Assembly: GCF_040581415.1 (NCBI RefSeq)
Contig: NZ_CP114014.1
Coordinates: 62,001-126,000, forward strand
Reading direction: 5' to 3'
Length of the DNA stretch: 64,000 bases
From: Paraconexibacter sp040581415
GTDB taxonomy: Bacteria; Actinomycetota; Thermoleophilia; Solirubrobacterales; Solirubrobacteraceae
Shown one piece after another: positions 1 through 8,297 of this stretch. Positions within the stretch are counted from its first letter, which is position 1. Each line of letters opens with the position of its first letter. Under the pieces are notes generated by a model. The model had not been told where the DNA came from. It searched no databases and saw only the letters and a program-made list of their open reading frames with translations. Position numbers and translations under genes: made by a program.

Positions 1-534
1 CGCGCGCTCGGCGGCGAGGTCCTGGTCACCTCCGCGCCCGGCGAGGGGACTGTCGCCGAGATCCGCCTGCCGCTGACGCTCGCGATCATGAGCGCGCTCC
101 TGGTCGAGTCCGACGGCGACCCCTACGGCATCGCGCTGAACCGGGTGCAGCGCACGATGCGCATCGCCGGCCAGACGATCCGCTCGGTCGCCGGCGCCCC
201 GATGCTGATGCTCGACGACGAGGCGATCCCGGTCCTCGCCGCGGCCGACGCGTTCGGCCACCCGACCGACGACCCGGCCCGCCCGCGTCACACCGACACG
301 CACATCGTGCTCGTCCACGTGAACGGCCGCCTCGTCGCGCTGTCGGTCTCCAAGCTCGTCGGCCAGCGCGAGCTGGTCACCCGTCCCCTGCCGCCCGAGG
401 TCCACTCGGGCGCCGCGGTCTCGGGCGCCGCCGTCCTGTCGAACGGCTCGATCGTCCTGCTCGCCGACTGCGACGCGCTCCGCGAGCGGATCCCCAAGCC
501 GCATGTCTCGTCCTCCACCAAGAAGGCTGCGTAA
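1..534 (+). CDS. cheA: Chemotaxis histidine kinase CheA, C-terminal part
   Basis: The reading frame is open from base 1 and ends at TAA 532-534, so only the last 177 residues are in the window. The first residues contain the end of the HATPase domain, with the G2-box pattern GEGT followed by LPLTLAI, which is typical of the CheA P4 domain. The rest is the CheW-like P5 domain that docks CheW and receptors. CheA autophosphorylates and passes phosphate to CheY. The internal ATG at 88 is not the start. The stop lies 3 bases before cheC, consistent with one che-fli transcription unit. Confidence 0.93.
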   Translation, partial: RALGGEVLVTSAPGEGTVAEIRLPLTLAIMSALLVESDGDPYGIALNRVQRTMRIAGQTIRSVAGAPMLMLDDEAIPVLAAADAFGHPTDDPARPRHTDTHIVLVHVNGRLVALSVSKLVGQRELVTRPLPPEVHSGAAVSGAAVLSNGSIVLLADCDALRERIPKPHVSSSTKKAA

Positions 535-537
535 TCC

Positions 538-1125
538 ATGACGACCTACACCGAGACCCAGCTCGACGCGCTGCGCGAGCTCGCGAACATCGGATCGGGG
601 CAGGCCGCCGCCGCCCTCTCCACGATGCTCGGCCACCCGGTCGACATCTCCGTCCCGACCGCCGCCGCGATGGAGCTGAACGACGCCATCGCGGCCGCCG
701 GCGATCCGGACGCGGCGCGCCACGCCGTCCTCGTCCCGATCATCGGGGACTTCGACGCGTCCGTCGTGCTGCTCGTCCCCGACAGCGACGCGCAGCAGCT
801 GTGCGACGTGTACGGCCTGGACCCGCACAGCGAGGACGGGCGCTCGTTCCTGCAGGAGGTCGGCAACATCCTCGGGACGTCCTACATCAACGTGCTCGCC
901 GAGATGTGCGGGATGGAGATGGAGCCCGCGCCGCCGCAGGTGGTCTACGACATGCTCGGCTCGATCCTCGCGTCGGTCCTGCTCGCCCGTGGGGAGGACG
1001 TCGACATGGCGCTCGTGCTCGACAGCGCGCTCACGGTCGAGGGCCGGCCGGCGTCGCTCTCCTTCCTGCTCATCCCGGCCGGCGGGGGCGTGCATGACCT
1101 GCTGGCCCGCATCGGCGTGAGCTGA
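538..1125 (+). CDS. cheC: CheY-P phosphatase CheC
   Basis: This 195-residue protein has the two symmetrical active-site motifs of the CheC/CheX/FliY family: E14-x-x-N17 in RELANIGSGQ and E107-x-x-N110 in QEVGNILG. Both sites look intact, so it should hydrolyse the aspartyl phosphate of CheY-P. In Bacillus and Thermotoga CheC also binds CheD and tunes receptor deamidation; cheD is the next gene here. The start follows the cheA stop by 3 bases. Length matches the family. Confidence 0.95.
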   Translation: MTTYTETQLDALRELANIGSGQAAAALSTMLGHPVDISVPTAAAMELNDAIAAAGDPDAARHAVLVPIIGDFDASVVLLVPDSDAQQLCDVYGLDPHSEDGRSFLQEVGNILGTSYINVLAEMCGMEMEPAPPQVVYDMLGSILASVLLARGEDVDMALVLDSALTVEGRPASLSFLLIPAGGGVHDLLARIGVS

Positions 1126-1140
1126 AATCCGGAGCCTTCA

Positions 1141-1671
1141 ATGTCATCAGAGCTCCCCGCACGGATGGGAGAGTGGGTCATCGGCACGGAAGCCGGCACG
1201 GTGCTCACCTGCATCGGACTCGGGTCGTGCATCGGCCTCGCCCTCATCGACCGCCGCACCAAGATCGCCGGCCTCGCGCACGTGATGCTGCCCGAGGCCC
1301 CCTCGGGCCCGGGGGCGGCCAAGCCGTCCCAGCCGGACAAGTTCGCCGACCACGCCGTCCCCGCCATGATCGAGGCGCTCATCCACGCGGGCGCGATGCG
1401 CCATCGCCTGGAGGCCGTCCTCGTCGGCGGCGCGCAGATGTTCGCGCTCGGCCGCGGGTCCGGTCAGGACATCGGCGCACGCAACGAGGCGGCGGTCCGC
1501 GCCCAGCTGGACCGCGCCCGGATCCCGGTCCGCGCGGCGGCCACGGGCGGCGGCAAGGGCCGCTCGATGCGCGTGGTCATCCCCGCCGGTGAAGTCGTGT
1601 ACAAGGAAGCGGCCGGTCGGCCGATCACCCTGCTTGACCCCTCCGCGGACACCCTGCGGATGGCGGCCTAG
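1141..1671 (+). CDS. cheD: Chemoreceptor glutamine deamidase CheD
   Basis: The 176-residue protein carries the CheD signature GLGSC30 with the catalytic cysteine at 30 and His47 in LAHVMLP, the same 17-residue spacing as in Thermotoga CheD. The family deamidates or demethylates receptor glutamines and forms a complex with CheC. The third catalytic residue, a Thr six positions before the Cys in the remembered Thermotoga sequence, aligns with Cys24 here, with Thr23 next to it. A GGAG sequence lies 6-7 bases before the ATG. Alternative names for the family do not change the call. Confidence 0.93.
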   Translation: MSSELPARMGEWVIGTEAGTVLTCIGLGSCIGLALIDRRTKIAGLAHVMLPEAPSGPGAAKPSQPDKFADHAVPAMIEALIHAGAMRHRLEAVLVGGAQMFALGRGSGQDIGARNEAAVRAQLDRARIPVRAAATGGGKGRSMRVVIPAGEVVYKEAAGRPITLLDPSADTLRMAA

Positions 1672-1699
1672 ACAGGTTCCCCACCGCCGTACCCGACCG

Positions 1700-2686
1700 A
1701 TGAACGACTTCCTGAACCCCGACGAGATCGAAGCCCTGTTCGCCCGCGCGAGCGAGGGCAACCTGCCCATGGAGGCGCCGCCCGCCGGCGCCAAGGGTGG
1801 CCGGCGCACGCGCTGGCTGCGGACCGTGGACTTCACGCGGCCCACCAAGTTCTCGACGGACCAGGAGCGCCGACTGCGTCGGCTGCTGGACGGCTTCTGC
1901 GGCGTGAGCGCCCAGCGCGTCCACGGCGAGCACCGGCTGCCGCTGGAGCTCGAGGTCATCGACGTGCAGCAGCTCACGTGGGCCAACGCGTTCAAGCTGC
2001 TCCCGGAGTCCTCGGTCTTCTGCACCCTGGACACCGCGCCGCACGAGGGCCGGATGCTGCTCAGCGCCGAGCTGCCGCTGATGGTGACGGCGGTCGAGGG
2101 CCTGCTCGGCGGCGACACGTCCGGCGCGGTGAAGGACCGGCCGCTGACCGACATCGACCTGATCCTCGTCCGCCGCCTCGCACGCACGCTCGTGGAGACG
2201 CTGTCGGGCATCTGGTTCGACCTCGCCGAGATCACGCTGTCGCTGGCCGACGTCGGGACGCTCGCCGAGCGCGTCCAGGTCGCAGCCGGCAGCGAGCCGA
2301 CGCTGATGCTCACGATGGAGGCACGTCTGCACAAGGGCTCGGGGACCATGGCGCTGCTCGTGCCCTACGCGGCGATCGCCCCCGCGGCGGCCGCGTTCTC
2401 CCAGCGCGAGGAGGACGCCGGGCACCACGATCCCGAAGCGGTCCGCGCCGTCCGCGCCGGCCTCGAGCGGGTCGACGTCACCGTCCGCGCCGAGGTGGCC
2501 GACACGCACCTGACGCTCGAGCAGATCCTCTCGCTCGCGCCCGGCGACCTGATCCGCCTGGACGCCCCGTCGGACTCCCCCGTCACGCTTTACGCCGACC
2601 GCACCCCGGTCCACGAGGCCCGCGCCGGCCGCTGGGGCACACGGCGTGCCGTGCAGATCACGGGCCCTGTCGAGGTGGTCGAATGA
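1700..2686 (+). CDS. fliM: Flagellar motor switch protein FliM
   Basis: Starting at ATG 1700 the product is 328 residues and opens with MNDFLNPDEIEALFARA, the conserved N-terminal segment that binds CheY-P. The middle is the CheC-like FliM domain and the C-terminus (about residues 255-325) is the SpoA/FliN-like domain that packs with FliN in the C-ring. Upstream in-frame codons give a basic extension unlike FliM, so they were not used. The stop overlaps the next start in an ATGA arrangement, which suggests translational coupling and fixed stoichiometry with the following FliY. Confidence 0.95.
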   Translation: MNDFLNPDEIEALFARASEGNLPMEAPPAGAKGGRRTRWLRTVDFTRPTKFSTDQERRLRRLLDGFCGVSAQRVHGEHRLPLELEVIDVQQLTWANAFKLLPESSVFCTLDTAPHEGRMLLSAELPLMVTAVEGLLGGDTSGAVKDRPLTDIDLILVRRLARTLVETLSGIWFDLAEITLSLADVGTLAERVQVAAGSEPTLMLTMEARLHKGSGTMALLVPYAAIAPAAAAFSQREEDAGHHDPEAVRAVRAGLERVDVTVRAEVADTHLTLEQILSLAPGDLIRLDAPSDSPVTLYADRTPVHEARAGRWGTRRAVQITGPVEVVE

Positions 2687-3570
2687 CCAACGAGCAGGCC
2701 CTCCTCCGCCTCGCCGCCAGCACCCTCGACGCCATCCGCGACGTCCTCGAGACGTACGCCCCCGGCGCGGTCAACCCCGGCGCGGTCGGCGCGGTCCCGT
2801 CCGGGACGCACCCGCTCGCCGGCGCCCAGACGCCGGCCGTCCTGGCCGACGTCGGCTACGTCGACGGCGTCACCGGCGGCAACGTCATGGTCATCGGGGT
2901 GGAGGGCGCGCGGCGCCTGGCCGCCGCGATGATGGGCGGCGACCCGAACGACGTGATCTCCGGGGGAGAGCTGAGCGAGCTCGACTTCTCCGCCGTCGGC
3001 GAGGCGATGAACCAGATGATGTCGGCCGCCGCGATGGCGACGTCCGCCGTCCTCGGCGACGAGGTCGAGATCGCGCCGCCGAACGTCCGCCTCGTCCACA
3101 GCGCCGAGGAGGCGCAGGAGGGCGTCGAGCAGAGCGGCCTGGCCTGCACCGTCGAGTTCACGCTCTGCGGCGCGCCGTGCCTGCTCGTGCAGCTCGTCCC
3201 CCACGCCTTCATCGTCCGCATGACGCGGGCCCTGGACGAGATCACCGAGTCCTACGAGAGCGCCCCGCTCTCGGACGCCCTGCGCTCCGTCCCCGTCCGT
3301 GTCTGGGCCGAGTTCGGCCGTGCGCGGATGCCGTCCGGCCGTGTGGTCGGCCTGCCGTCGGGCGCACTGGTCGAGCTCGACCGCGACGTCGACGAGCCGA
3401 TCGACCTCTACGCCGACGGGATGCGCTTCGCCGTCGGCCGGCTGCAGGTCTGCGACGACGGGACCCTCGCGGTCCGGGTCGAGCGGATCCTGACCGGCGG
3501 CCTCGACGGCGCCGCCGCCGACCCCACCTCTTCTCCCCTGACAACGCCCGAATACAAGGAGGTCGCCTGA
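2683..3570 (+). CDS. fliY: Flagellar motor switch phosphatase FliY (CheC-like plus FliN domain)
   Basis: The 295-residue protein has a CheC-like N-terminal domain and a C-terminal SpoA domain (about 205-275), the FliY layout known from Bacillus and Thermotoga. One phosphatase motif is visible, E107-x-x-N110 in VGEAMNQM. The motif expected near the N-terminus (E-x-x-N in an EIGNI-like helix) is not present; the helix reads TLDAIRDVLE. It therefore probably has one catalytic site or acts mainly as a structural switch protein. A separate short FliN is encoded at 6340. The gene overlaps fliM and cheY by 4 and 1 bases. Confidence 0.88.
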   Translation: MTNEQALLRLAASTLDAIRDVLETYAPGAVNPGAVGAVPSGTHPLAGAQTPAVLADVGYVDGVTGGNVMVIGVEGARRLAAAMMGGDPNDVISGGELSELDFSAVGEAMNQMMSAAAMATSAVLGDEVEIAPPNVRLVHSAEEAQEGVEQSGLACTVEFTLCGAPCLLVQLVPHAFIVRMTRALDEITESYESAPLSDALRSVPVRVWAEFGRARMPSGRVVGLPSGALVELDRDVDEPIDLYADGMRFAVGRLQVCDDGTLAVRVERILTGGLDGAAADPTSSPLTTPEYKEVA

Positions 3571-3929
3571 TGGCCCGAGTGCTCGTCGTCGACGACGCCG
3601 CCTTCATGCGCAAGATGGTCACCGACGCCCTGACCGGCGGCGGACACGAGATCGTCGGTGAAGCCGGCAACGGCGTGGAGGCGGTCGCTCGTTACCAGGA
3701 GCTGCGCCCCGACGTCATGACCCTGGACATCACGATGCCCGAGAAGGACGGCATCGCCGCCCTCAAGGAGATCATCGCGATCGACCCATCGGCCAAGGTG
3801 ATCATGTGCTCCGCCCTCGGGCAGGAGTCCAAGGTCCTGGAGTCGATCAAGCTCGGCGCGAAGGACTTCGTCGTGAAGCCCTTCAAGCCCGACCGCGTGC
3901 AGGGAGCGGTGACCAAGGCCCTGGGCTGA
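3570..3929 (+). CDS. cheY: Chemotaxis response regulator CheY
   Basis: A 119-residue stand-alone receiver domain. The acidic pair D8 D9, phosphorylation site D53 (TLDITMPEKDG), S81 at the switch Ser/Thr position and K103 in VVKPF are all in place. There is no output domain, so it should diffuse between CheA and the FliM N-terminus. Its ATG overlaps the fliY stop (TGATG). A strong hairpin follows, so cheY is the last gene of the cheA-fliM-fliY unit. Confidence 0.96.
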   Translation: MARVLVVDDAAFMRKMVTDALTGGGHEIVGEAGNGVEAVARYQELRPDVMTLDITMPEKDGIAALKEIIAIDPSAKVIMCSALGQESKVLESIKLGAKDFVVKPFKPDRVQGAVTKALG

Positions 3930-3959
3930 GGCTCGGCGCACGGCCATGCCGGCTGTCTC

Positions 3960-3998
3960 TGGCAGCGAACCCCACGCAGATCGTGGGGTTCGCTGCCA
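3960..3998 (+). terminator. Strong hairpin terminator after cheY
   Basis: A perfect 17-bp inverted repeat (arms 3960-3976 and 3982-3998) with a 5-base loop, followed by a T-enriched stretch. It separates the che-fliM-fliY-cheY unit from motA. Confidence 0.8.
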
Positions 3999-4025
3999 TT
4001 CGTCGTTCCGGGGGCTGCGGCCGCC

Positions 4026-4052
4026 TGAAGATCCGGGCGCCCCGTCCGACCA
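4026..4052 (+). promoter_or_regulatory. Possible weak sigma-28-type promoter for motA
   Basis: TGAA-N15-TCCGACCA matches the spacing of the other flagellar promoters in this window (TCAA-N15-GCCGAnnA) but has mismatches in both boxes. It lies after the cheY terminator, where motAB needs a new promoter. The predicted transcription start falls near the ATGs at 4056 and 4062. Confidence 0.35.
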
Positions 4053-4055
4053 CCG

Positions 4056-4877
4056 ATGGGTATGAAGGCAGCCACCCTCATCGGCATCCTGGTCGCCATG
4101 GCCGGCATCACGTTCGGCGGCATCATGGAGGGGACCACCCCGATGATGCTCATCAACATCCCCGCGATGCTGATCGTCTTCGGGGGGACGCTCGGCGCCA
4201 CGCTCGCCAGCGGCGGCATGGAGACCTTCAAGAAGATCCCCGCGCTGTACAAGCGCGCGTTCAGCGCCGAGCCACCGGCGCTCGGGGCTCGCGTCGGCCT
4301 GATCGTCGGCTTCGCCGAGCGCGCCCGCCGGGACGGCCTGCTCGCCCTCGAGTCCGAGGTCGCGAACGTCGAGGACGACTTCACCCGCAAGGGCCTGCAG
4401 CTCGTCGTCGACGGCACCGACCCCGACATGCTGCGCGAGATCATGGAGACGGAGATCGACGCGATGTCGGCCCGTCACCACGCCAACGCCAAGGGCTTCG
4501 AGCAGGCCAGCGGCTTCGCGCCGACCATGGGCGTCCTCGGCACCGTCATGGGCCTGGTGCACGTCCTCGGCAACCTGAGCCAGCCCGAGACGCTCGGTCC
4601 CGCGATCTCCGGCGCGTTCATCGCGACGCTGTACGGCGTCGGCGTGGCGAACATCGTCTTCCTGCCCGTAGCCAGCCGGCTGAAGGCGATCTCCGAGGAG
4701 GAGGTCGAGGAGCGCACGTTGCTGCTCGAGGGCATCATGTCGATCCAGTCCGGGGACAACCCGCGGGTCGTCGCGGAGAAGCTCATGAGCTTCGTCCCGC
4801 CGTCCGAGCGCGCGGCCGCCGAGGCCGCGAGCGCCGACCCCAAGCTCGCCGCGGTCCCCGACGCGGCCGCCGCGTAG
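4056..4877 (+). CDS. motA: Flagellar motor stator protein MotA
   Basis: A 273-residue membrane protein with two N-terminal helices, a cytoplasmic loop and the conserved C-terminal pair of helices. The segment GFAPTMGVLGTVMGLVHVL and the following FIATLYGVGVAN region are hallmarks of MotA/TolQ/ExbB proton channels. It forms the stator with MotB. ATG 4056 or ATG 4062 could be the start, because no Shine-Dalgarno sequence is seen before either. motB follows after 4 bases. Confidence 0.95.
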   Translation: MGMKAATLIGILVAMAGITFGGIMEGTTPMMLINIPAMLIVFGGTLGATLASGGMETFKKIPALYKRAFSAEPPALGARVGLIVGFAERARRDGLLALESEVANVEDDFTRKGLQLVVDGTDPDMLREIMETEIDAMSARHHANAKGFEQASGFAPTMGVLGTVMGLVHVLGNLSQPETLGPAISGAFIATLYGVGVANIVFLPVASRLKAISEEEVEERTLLLEGIMSIQSGDNPRVVAEKLMSFVPPSERAAAEAASADPKLAAVPDAAAA

Positions 4878-4881
4878 CGCG

Positions 4882-5841
4882 ATGGCCGGTCACGGAGGAA
4901 AAGGCCGCCGCCGCGCACGCGGTGGTGGCGGAGGCGGACACGACGGCCCCGACGAGCGCTGGCTCCTGTCCTACGCGGACATGATGACCCTGCTCGTGGC
5001 GCTCTTCATGGTGCTGTTCTCGATCTCGGCGGTGAACAAGTCGAAGTTCGAGAGCCTGCAGCGGGCGCTCAAGGACGCGTTCTCCGGCAACGTCCTGCCC
5101 GGCGGGACGTCGATCAAGGAGAACGGCGGCACCGCGACGGACCAGCGCGTCATCTCGGCGCCCGTGCCGGCGAGCGCACCGTCGATCGGCGGGGAGACCG
5201 CCGGGATGAGCGACGCCGAGAAGGCGGCGGCCCGCAAGGCCGAGGCCGGCGACTTCAAGCGGCTGAAGGCGCAGATCGACGCCTACGCCAAAGCCGAGGG
5301 CATCTCGGGACGGGTGTCCACGCGCGTCACCCGCGACGGCCTGCACATCCGCATCCTCACGGACAGGCTGCTGTTCGAGTCCGGGTCGGCGACCCCGAAC
5401 GACACGAGCCTCCCGCTGCTGGCCAAGCTCGGCACGGTGCTCGCGCAGGAGAAGAAGCACGCGGTCCTGGTCGAGGGACACACGGACTCGATCCCGATCG
5501 CCTCCTACCAGTACCCGACCAACTGGGAGCTCTCGTCCGCCCGCGCGTCCGCTGTCGTGCGGGCGATGCTGACCGCGAAGGTCGCCCCGCAGCGCCTCAC
5601 CGCGCAGGGCCGGGCGGACCTGGACTCCGTCACCAGCAACGCCACGCCGTCCGGCCGCGCGGTGAACCGGCGAGTGGAGATCCTGCTCCCCCGCCAGGCG
5701 ACCGACGTCGCCGCGCCACGCCCCGGGTCGTCGGCCACCGGCAGCACCGGGGCCGCGAAGCCCATCGACCTCGACCACCCCCTCGGCACACGGATCGTGC
5801 CCCGACTGGCCACGGAGGCCACTGGAAACCACCACCCATGA
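4882..5841 (+). CDS. motB: Flagellar motor stator protein MotB
   Basis: The 319-residue protein has a Gly/Arg-rich cytoplasmic N-terminus, one membrane helix starting at about residue 30 with the proton-carrying Asp33 (SYADMMTLLVALFMVLFS), a linker, and a C-terminal OmpA/MotB peptidoglycan-binding domain with GHTD at 199-202 and RRVEI near the end. It anchors the stator to the wall. Its stop overlaps the fliL start (ATGA). Confidence 0.95.
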   Translation: MAGHGGKGRRRARGGGGGGHDGPDERWLLSYADMMTLLVALFMVLFSISAVNKSKFESLQRALKDAFSGNVLPGGTSIKENGGTATDQRVISAPVPASAPSIGGETAGMSDAEKAAARKAEAGDFKRLKAQIDAYAKAEGISGRVSTRVTRDGLHIRILTDRLLFESGSATPNDTSLPLLAKLGTVLAQEKKHAVLVEGHTDSIPIASYQYPTNWELSSARASAVVRAMLTAKVAPQRLTAQGRADLDSVTSNATPSGRAVNRRVEILLPRQATDVAAPRPGSSATGSTGAAKPIDLDHPLGTRIVPRLATEATGNHHP

Positions 5842-6284
5842 AGTCCAAGATCAAGATCATCATCCCGCTCGTCCTCGTGCTCTTCGGGGGCGTCTACAAG
5901 TTCGCCCTCGCCAAGCCGCCGGTGCTGCCGAAGCCGAAGATCGCCGGTGAGGTCTATGTCCTCCCGAAGGACTTCCTCCTGAACCTCAAGGACGGCAAGT
6001 ACGCGAAGCTCGGCGTCGGCCTGGTGTTCCACCACGGCTTCACCTCGGCCCCGGCGGCGGGCGGCCACGGCGCACCGGTCGCGCCGCCCGAGGGCTACGG
6101 CATCCTGCCGCAGGAGGCGGTCGTCCGGGACATCGTCACCGACGTCGTCACCACCTCGACCGCGCACGACCTGACCACGCGCAAGGGCCGCGAGCACCTG
6201 AAGGAGCGCATCCTCAAGCGCCTGCACAAGCACACCGACGTCCAGGCCGAGGAAGTCCTCCTCACGGACATCGCCGTCCAGTAG
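5838..6284 (+). CDS. fliL: Flagellar basal body-associated protein FliL
   Basis: 148 residues: a lysine-rich start, one membrane helix at about residues 6-25, then an extracytoplasmic domain with DFLLNL and the terminal TDIAVQ that resembles the FliL C-terminus. FliL surrounds or stabilises the stator. The overlap with motB and lack of a promoter place it in the motAB unit. Confidence 0.9.
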   Translation: MKSKIKIIIPLVLVLFGGVYKFALAKPPVLPKPKIAGEVYVLPKDFLLNLKDGKYAKLGVGLVFHHGFTSAPAAGGHGAPVAPPEGYGILPQEAVVRDIVTDVVTTSTAHDLTTRKGREHLKERILKRLHKHTDVQAEEVLLTDIAVQ

Positions 6285-6339
6285 CCGTCCGTCCGTCCGT
6301 TCCCGCCGCCGTCCCGACCCACCGAAGAGAGCCACGACC

Positions 6340-6696
6340 ATGTCCGACGACCTCCAGCTCGACGCCTTCGACCCCGCGGCCGCCCCGCTCGCGCTCACCG
6401 CGACCGGGGACCTCGAGCGCCTGACCGACGTCACCGTCGAGCTCGCGGTCGAGGTCGGGCGGACGTTCATGACGCTCGGCGACGCGCTATCGCTCGGGCC
6501 GGGATCGGTCGTGACGCTCGAGCGGCTGGCCGACAAGCCCGTCGACCTGCTCATCAACGGGCGCCCGATCGCGCGCGGGGAGGTCGTCGTGATCGACGAG
6601 CAGTTCGGCCTGCGCCTCACCGAGGTCATCGGCGCCGTGCCCGCCGCGACGCCCGCCGGCGACCCGGATCCGCACGCGCTCCCCGAGGCCGCGTAG
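6340..6696 (+). CDS. fliN: Flagellar motor switch protein FliN
   Basis: A 118-residue protein made almost only of a SpoA domain: LTDVTVELAVEVGRTFMTL, GDALSLGPGSVVTL and VVVIDEQFGLRLTEV match FliN blocks. It builds the lower C-ring with FliM and FliY. A purine-rich GAAGAGAG stretch precedes the ATG. Having both FliY and a short FliN is a mixed arrangement also known in some other phyla. Confidence 0.92.
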   Translation: MSDDLQLDAFDPAAAPLALTATGDLERLTDVTVELAVEVGRTFMTLGDALSLGPGSVVTLERLADKPVDLLINGRPIARGEVVVIDEQFGLRLTEVIGAVPAATPAGDPDPHALPEAA

Positions 6697-6725
6697 GGCG
6701 GGTGGAGTCGCCCGGGGGCCGTCGC

Positions 6726-6752
6726 TCAAGACGGCGCCGGCGGAGCCGACTA
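6726..6752 (+). promoter_or_regulatory. Sigma-28-type promoter upstream of fliO
   Basis: TCAA at 6726-6729, a 15-base spacer and GCCGACTA at 6745-6752 fit the sigma-28/SigD consensus (TAAA-N15-GCCGATAT). It lies in the 108-base gap before fliO and would drive fliOPQR. Confidence 0.65.
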
Positions 6753-6804
6753 CCGGACTGTCCGGGAAGTTCCCCCCGATCCGTCCCCCGGACACCCGCC
6801 ACCA

Positions 6805-7347
6805 GTGTTCCCCCCCAAGCTCCTCATCCCCCTCGCGGGGGCCGGCCTCGCGCTGGCCATGCCCGCCACCGCCCTCGCGGCAGCCTTCACCGGTCCCGGT
6901 GAGGACACGCCGCTGAACCTGCCGGCCGACGCGCCGCGGACCGTGGCCACGGCCGGCGGCTCCGGCAACCTCGTCCGCACGATCGTCGGGCTCGCCGTCG
7001 TCATCGCGACGATCTACGGCGTCGCCTGGGTGCTGCGTCAGATGAAGGACTCGCGCGAGACGCGGGTCTCCGGCGCCGGCCTGCAGCACGCCGCGACGAT
7101 CCCGCTCGGCCCGAACCGGTCGCTGCACCTGATCCGCGCGGGCCGCGAGCTGGTCCTCGTGGGCAGCGCCGAGCAGGGGGTCGTCCCGATCCGCACGTAC
7201 ACCGAGGCCGAAGCGATCGCCGTCGGGCTGATCGAGCCCGACGCCGAGCCGGACGACCGCACCCCCGGCCCGCGCCCGTCCGTCGGTCCCGCGCGGGCGC
7301 CGGCCCGCGGCGTCCTCGGCAAGCTCCGCGATCTGACGGCGCGCTGA
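6805..7347 (+). CDS. fliO: Flagellar biosynthesis protein FliO
   Basis: From GTG 6805 the product has 180 residues: a hydrophobic N-terminal segment (about 6-27) that may be a signal peptide, a membrane helix at about 56-76, and the FliO-type cytoplasmic block IPLGPNRSLHLIRAGRELV. FliO helps assemble the FliP ring of the export gate. No in-frame ATG gives a better start. fliP begins one base after the stop. Confidence 0.88.
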   Translation: MFPPKLLIPLAGAGLALAMPATALAAAFTGPGEDTPLNLPADAPRTVATAGGSGNLVRTIVGLAVVIATIYGVAWVLRQMKDSRETRVSGAGLQHAATIPLGPNRSLHLIRAGRELVLVGSAEQGVVPIRTYTEAEAIAVGLIEPDAEPDDRTPGPRPSVGPARAPARGVLGKLRDLTAR

Positions 7348-7348
7348 C

Positions 7349-7981
7349 ATGGACAAGTCGACCAACACCGTCCAGCTGCTGCTGCTGATCGGTGGCGTGA
7401 CCCTCGTCCCCGCCCTGCTGTTCACGGTCACAGGGTTCACGCGCATCATCGTGGTGCTCGGGTTCATCCGGACCGGCCTCGGGACGCCGACCGCGCCGCC
7501 GAACCAGGTGATGGTCGGGATCGCGCTGTTCCTGACGCTGTTCGTGATGGCGCCGACGTTCACGAAGGTCAACGACGTCGCCATCAAGCCGCTGACCGAG
7601 AAGAAGATCACCCAGGCCGAGGCGTTCCAGCGCGGTCAGGAGCCGATCCGCGAGTTCATGTTCAAGCAGACGCGGACGAAGGACCTCGCGCTCTTCGTGA
7701 AGCTCGCCAAGCTCGACCGCCCGAAGACGCGCGCCGACGTCCCGACCCACGTCCTGATCCCCGCGTTCATCATCAGCGAGCTCAAGACGGCTTTCCAGAT
7801 CGGCTTCCTGATCTTCCTGCCGTTCCTCGTCATCGACCTCGTCGTCAGCTCCACGCTGATGTCGATGGGGATGGTGATGCTGCCTCCGGTGTTCATCAGC
7901 CTGCCGTTCAAGATCCTGCTGTTCGTGCTGGTCGACGGCTGGAACCTGGTCACCCAATCCGTCGTCCAATCGTTCCACTGA
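7349..7981 (+). CDS. fliP: Flagellar export gate protein FliP
   Basis: The 210-residue membrane protein has the FliP blocks GFTRIIVVLGFIRTGLGT, PPNQVMVGIALFLT and LIPAFIISELKTAFQIGF. FliP forms the core pentamer of the type III export gate with FliQ and FliR. Helix distribution (two N-terminal, two C-terminal around a hydrophilic loop) fits the family. No cleavable signal peptide is obvious. Confidence 0.96.
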   Translation: MDKSTNTVQLLLLIGGVTLVPALLFTVTGFTRIIVVLGFIRTGLGTPTAPPNQVMVGIALFLTLFVMAPTFTKVNDVAIKPLTEKKITQAEAFQRGQEPIREFMFKQTRTKDLALFVKLAKLDRPKTRADVPTHVLIPAFIISELKTAFQIGFLIFLPFLVIDLVVSSTLMSMGMVMLPPVFISLPFKILLFVLVDGWNLVTQSVVQSFH

Positions 7982-7994
7982 GGAGGCGTCCGCC

Positions 7995-8273
7995 ATGGAT
8001 CAGGACACCGTCATCGGCCTGTCGACGCAGGCGCTCGCGCTCACCTTGAAGCTCGCCCTGCCGCTACTCGCGGTCGGCCTCATCATCGGCCTGGTCGTCT
8101 CCGTGTTCCAGGCGGTGACCCAGATCCAGGAGCAGACGCTCTCGTTCATCCCGAAGGTGCTGGCGCTCGCCGCGGTGCTCATGATCGGCGGGCCGTGGAT
8201 GCTCAGCGAGCTGCTGACGTACACGCAGGAGCTGTGGCTCACGATCCCCGACGTCGCCGGCTCCGGGAACTAA
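7995..8273 (+). CDS. fliQ: Flagellar export gate protein FliQ
   Basis: A 92-residue protein with two membrane helices and the typical VFQAVTQIQEQTLSFIPK connecting segment. It packs around the FliP5R1 gate. A strong GAGGAGG Shine-Dalgarno sequence precedes the ATG and overlaps the end of fliP. Confidence 0.95.
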   Translation: MDQDTVIGLSTQALALTLKLALPLLAVGLIIGLVVSVFQAVTQIQEQTLSFIPKVLALAAVLMIGGPWMLSELLTYTQELWLTIPDVAGSGN

Positions 8274-8297
8274 GGACCGGACCGACGGGCCTTCGCC

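Noticed and set aside
1141..1671. CheD inactive because the catalytic Thr seems replaced by Cys24
   Set aside because: A Thr lies next to that position and Cys30 and His47 are intact; the alignment is from memory and too uncertain for a claim.
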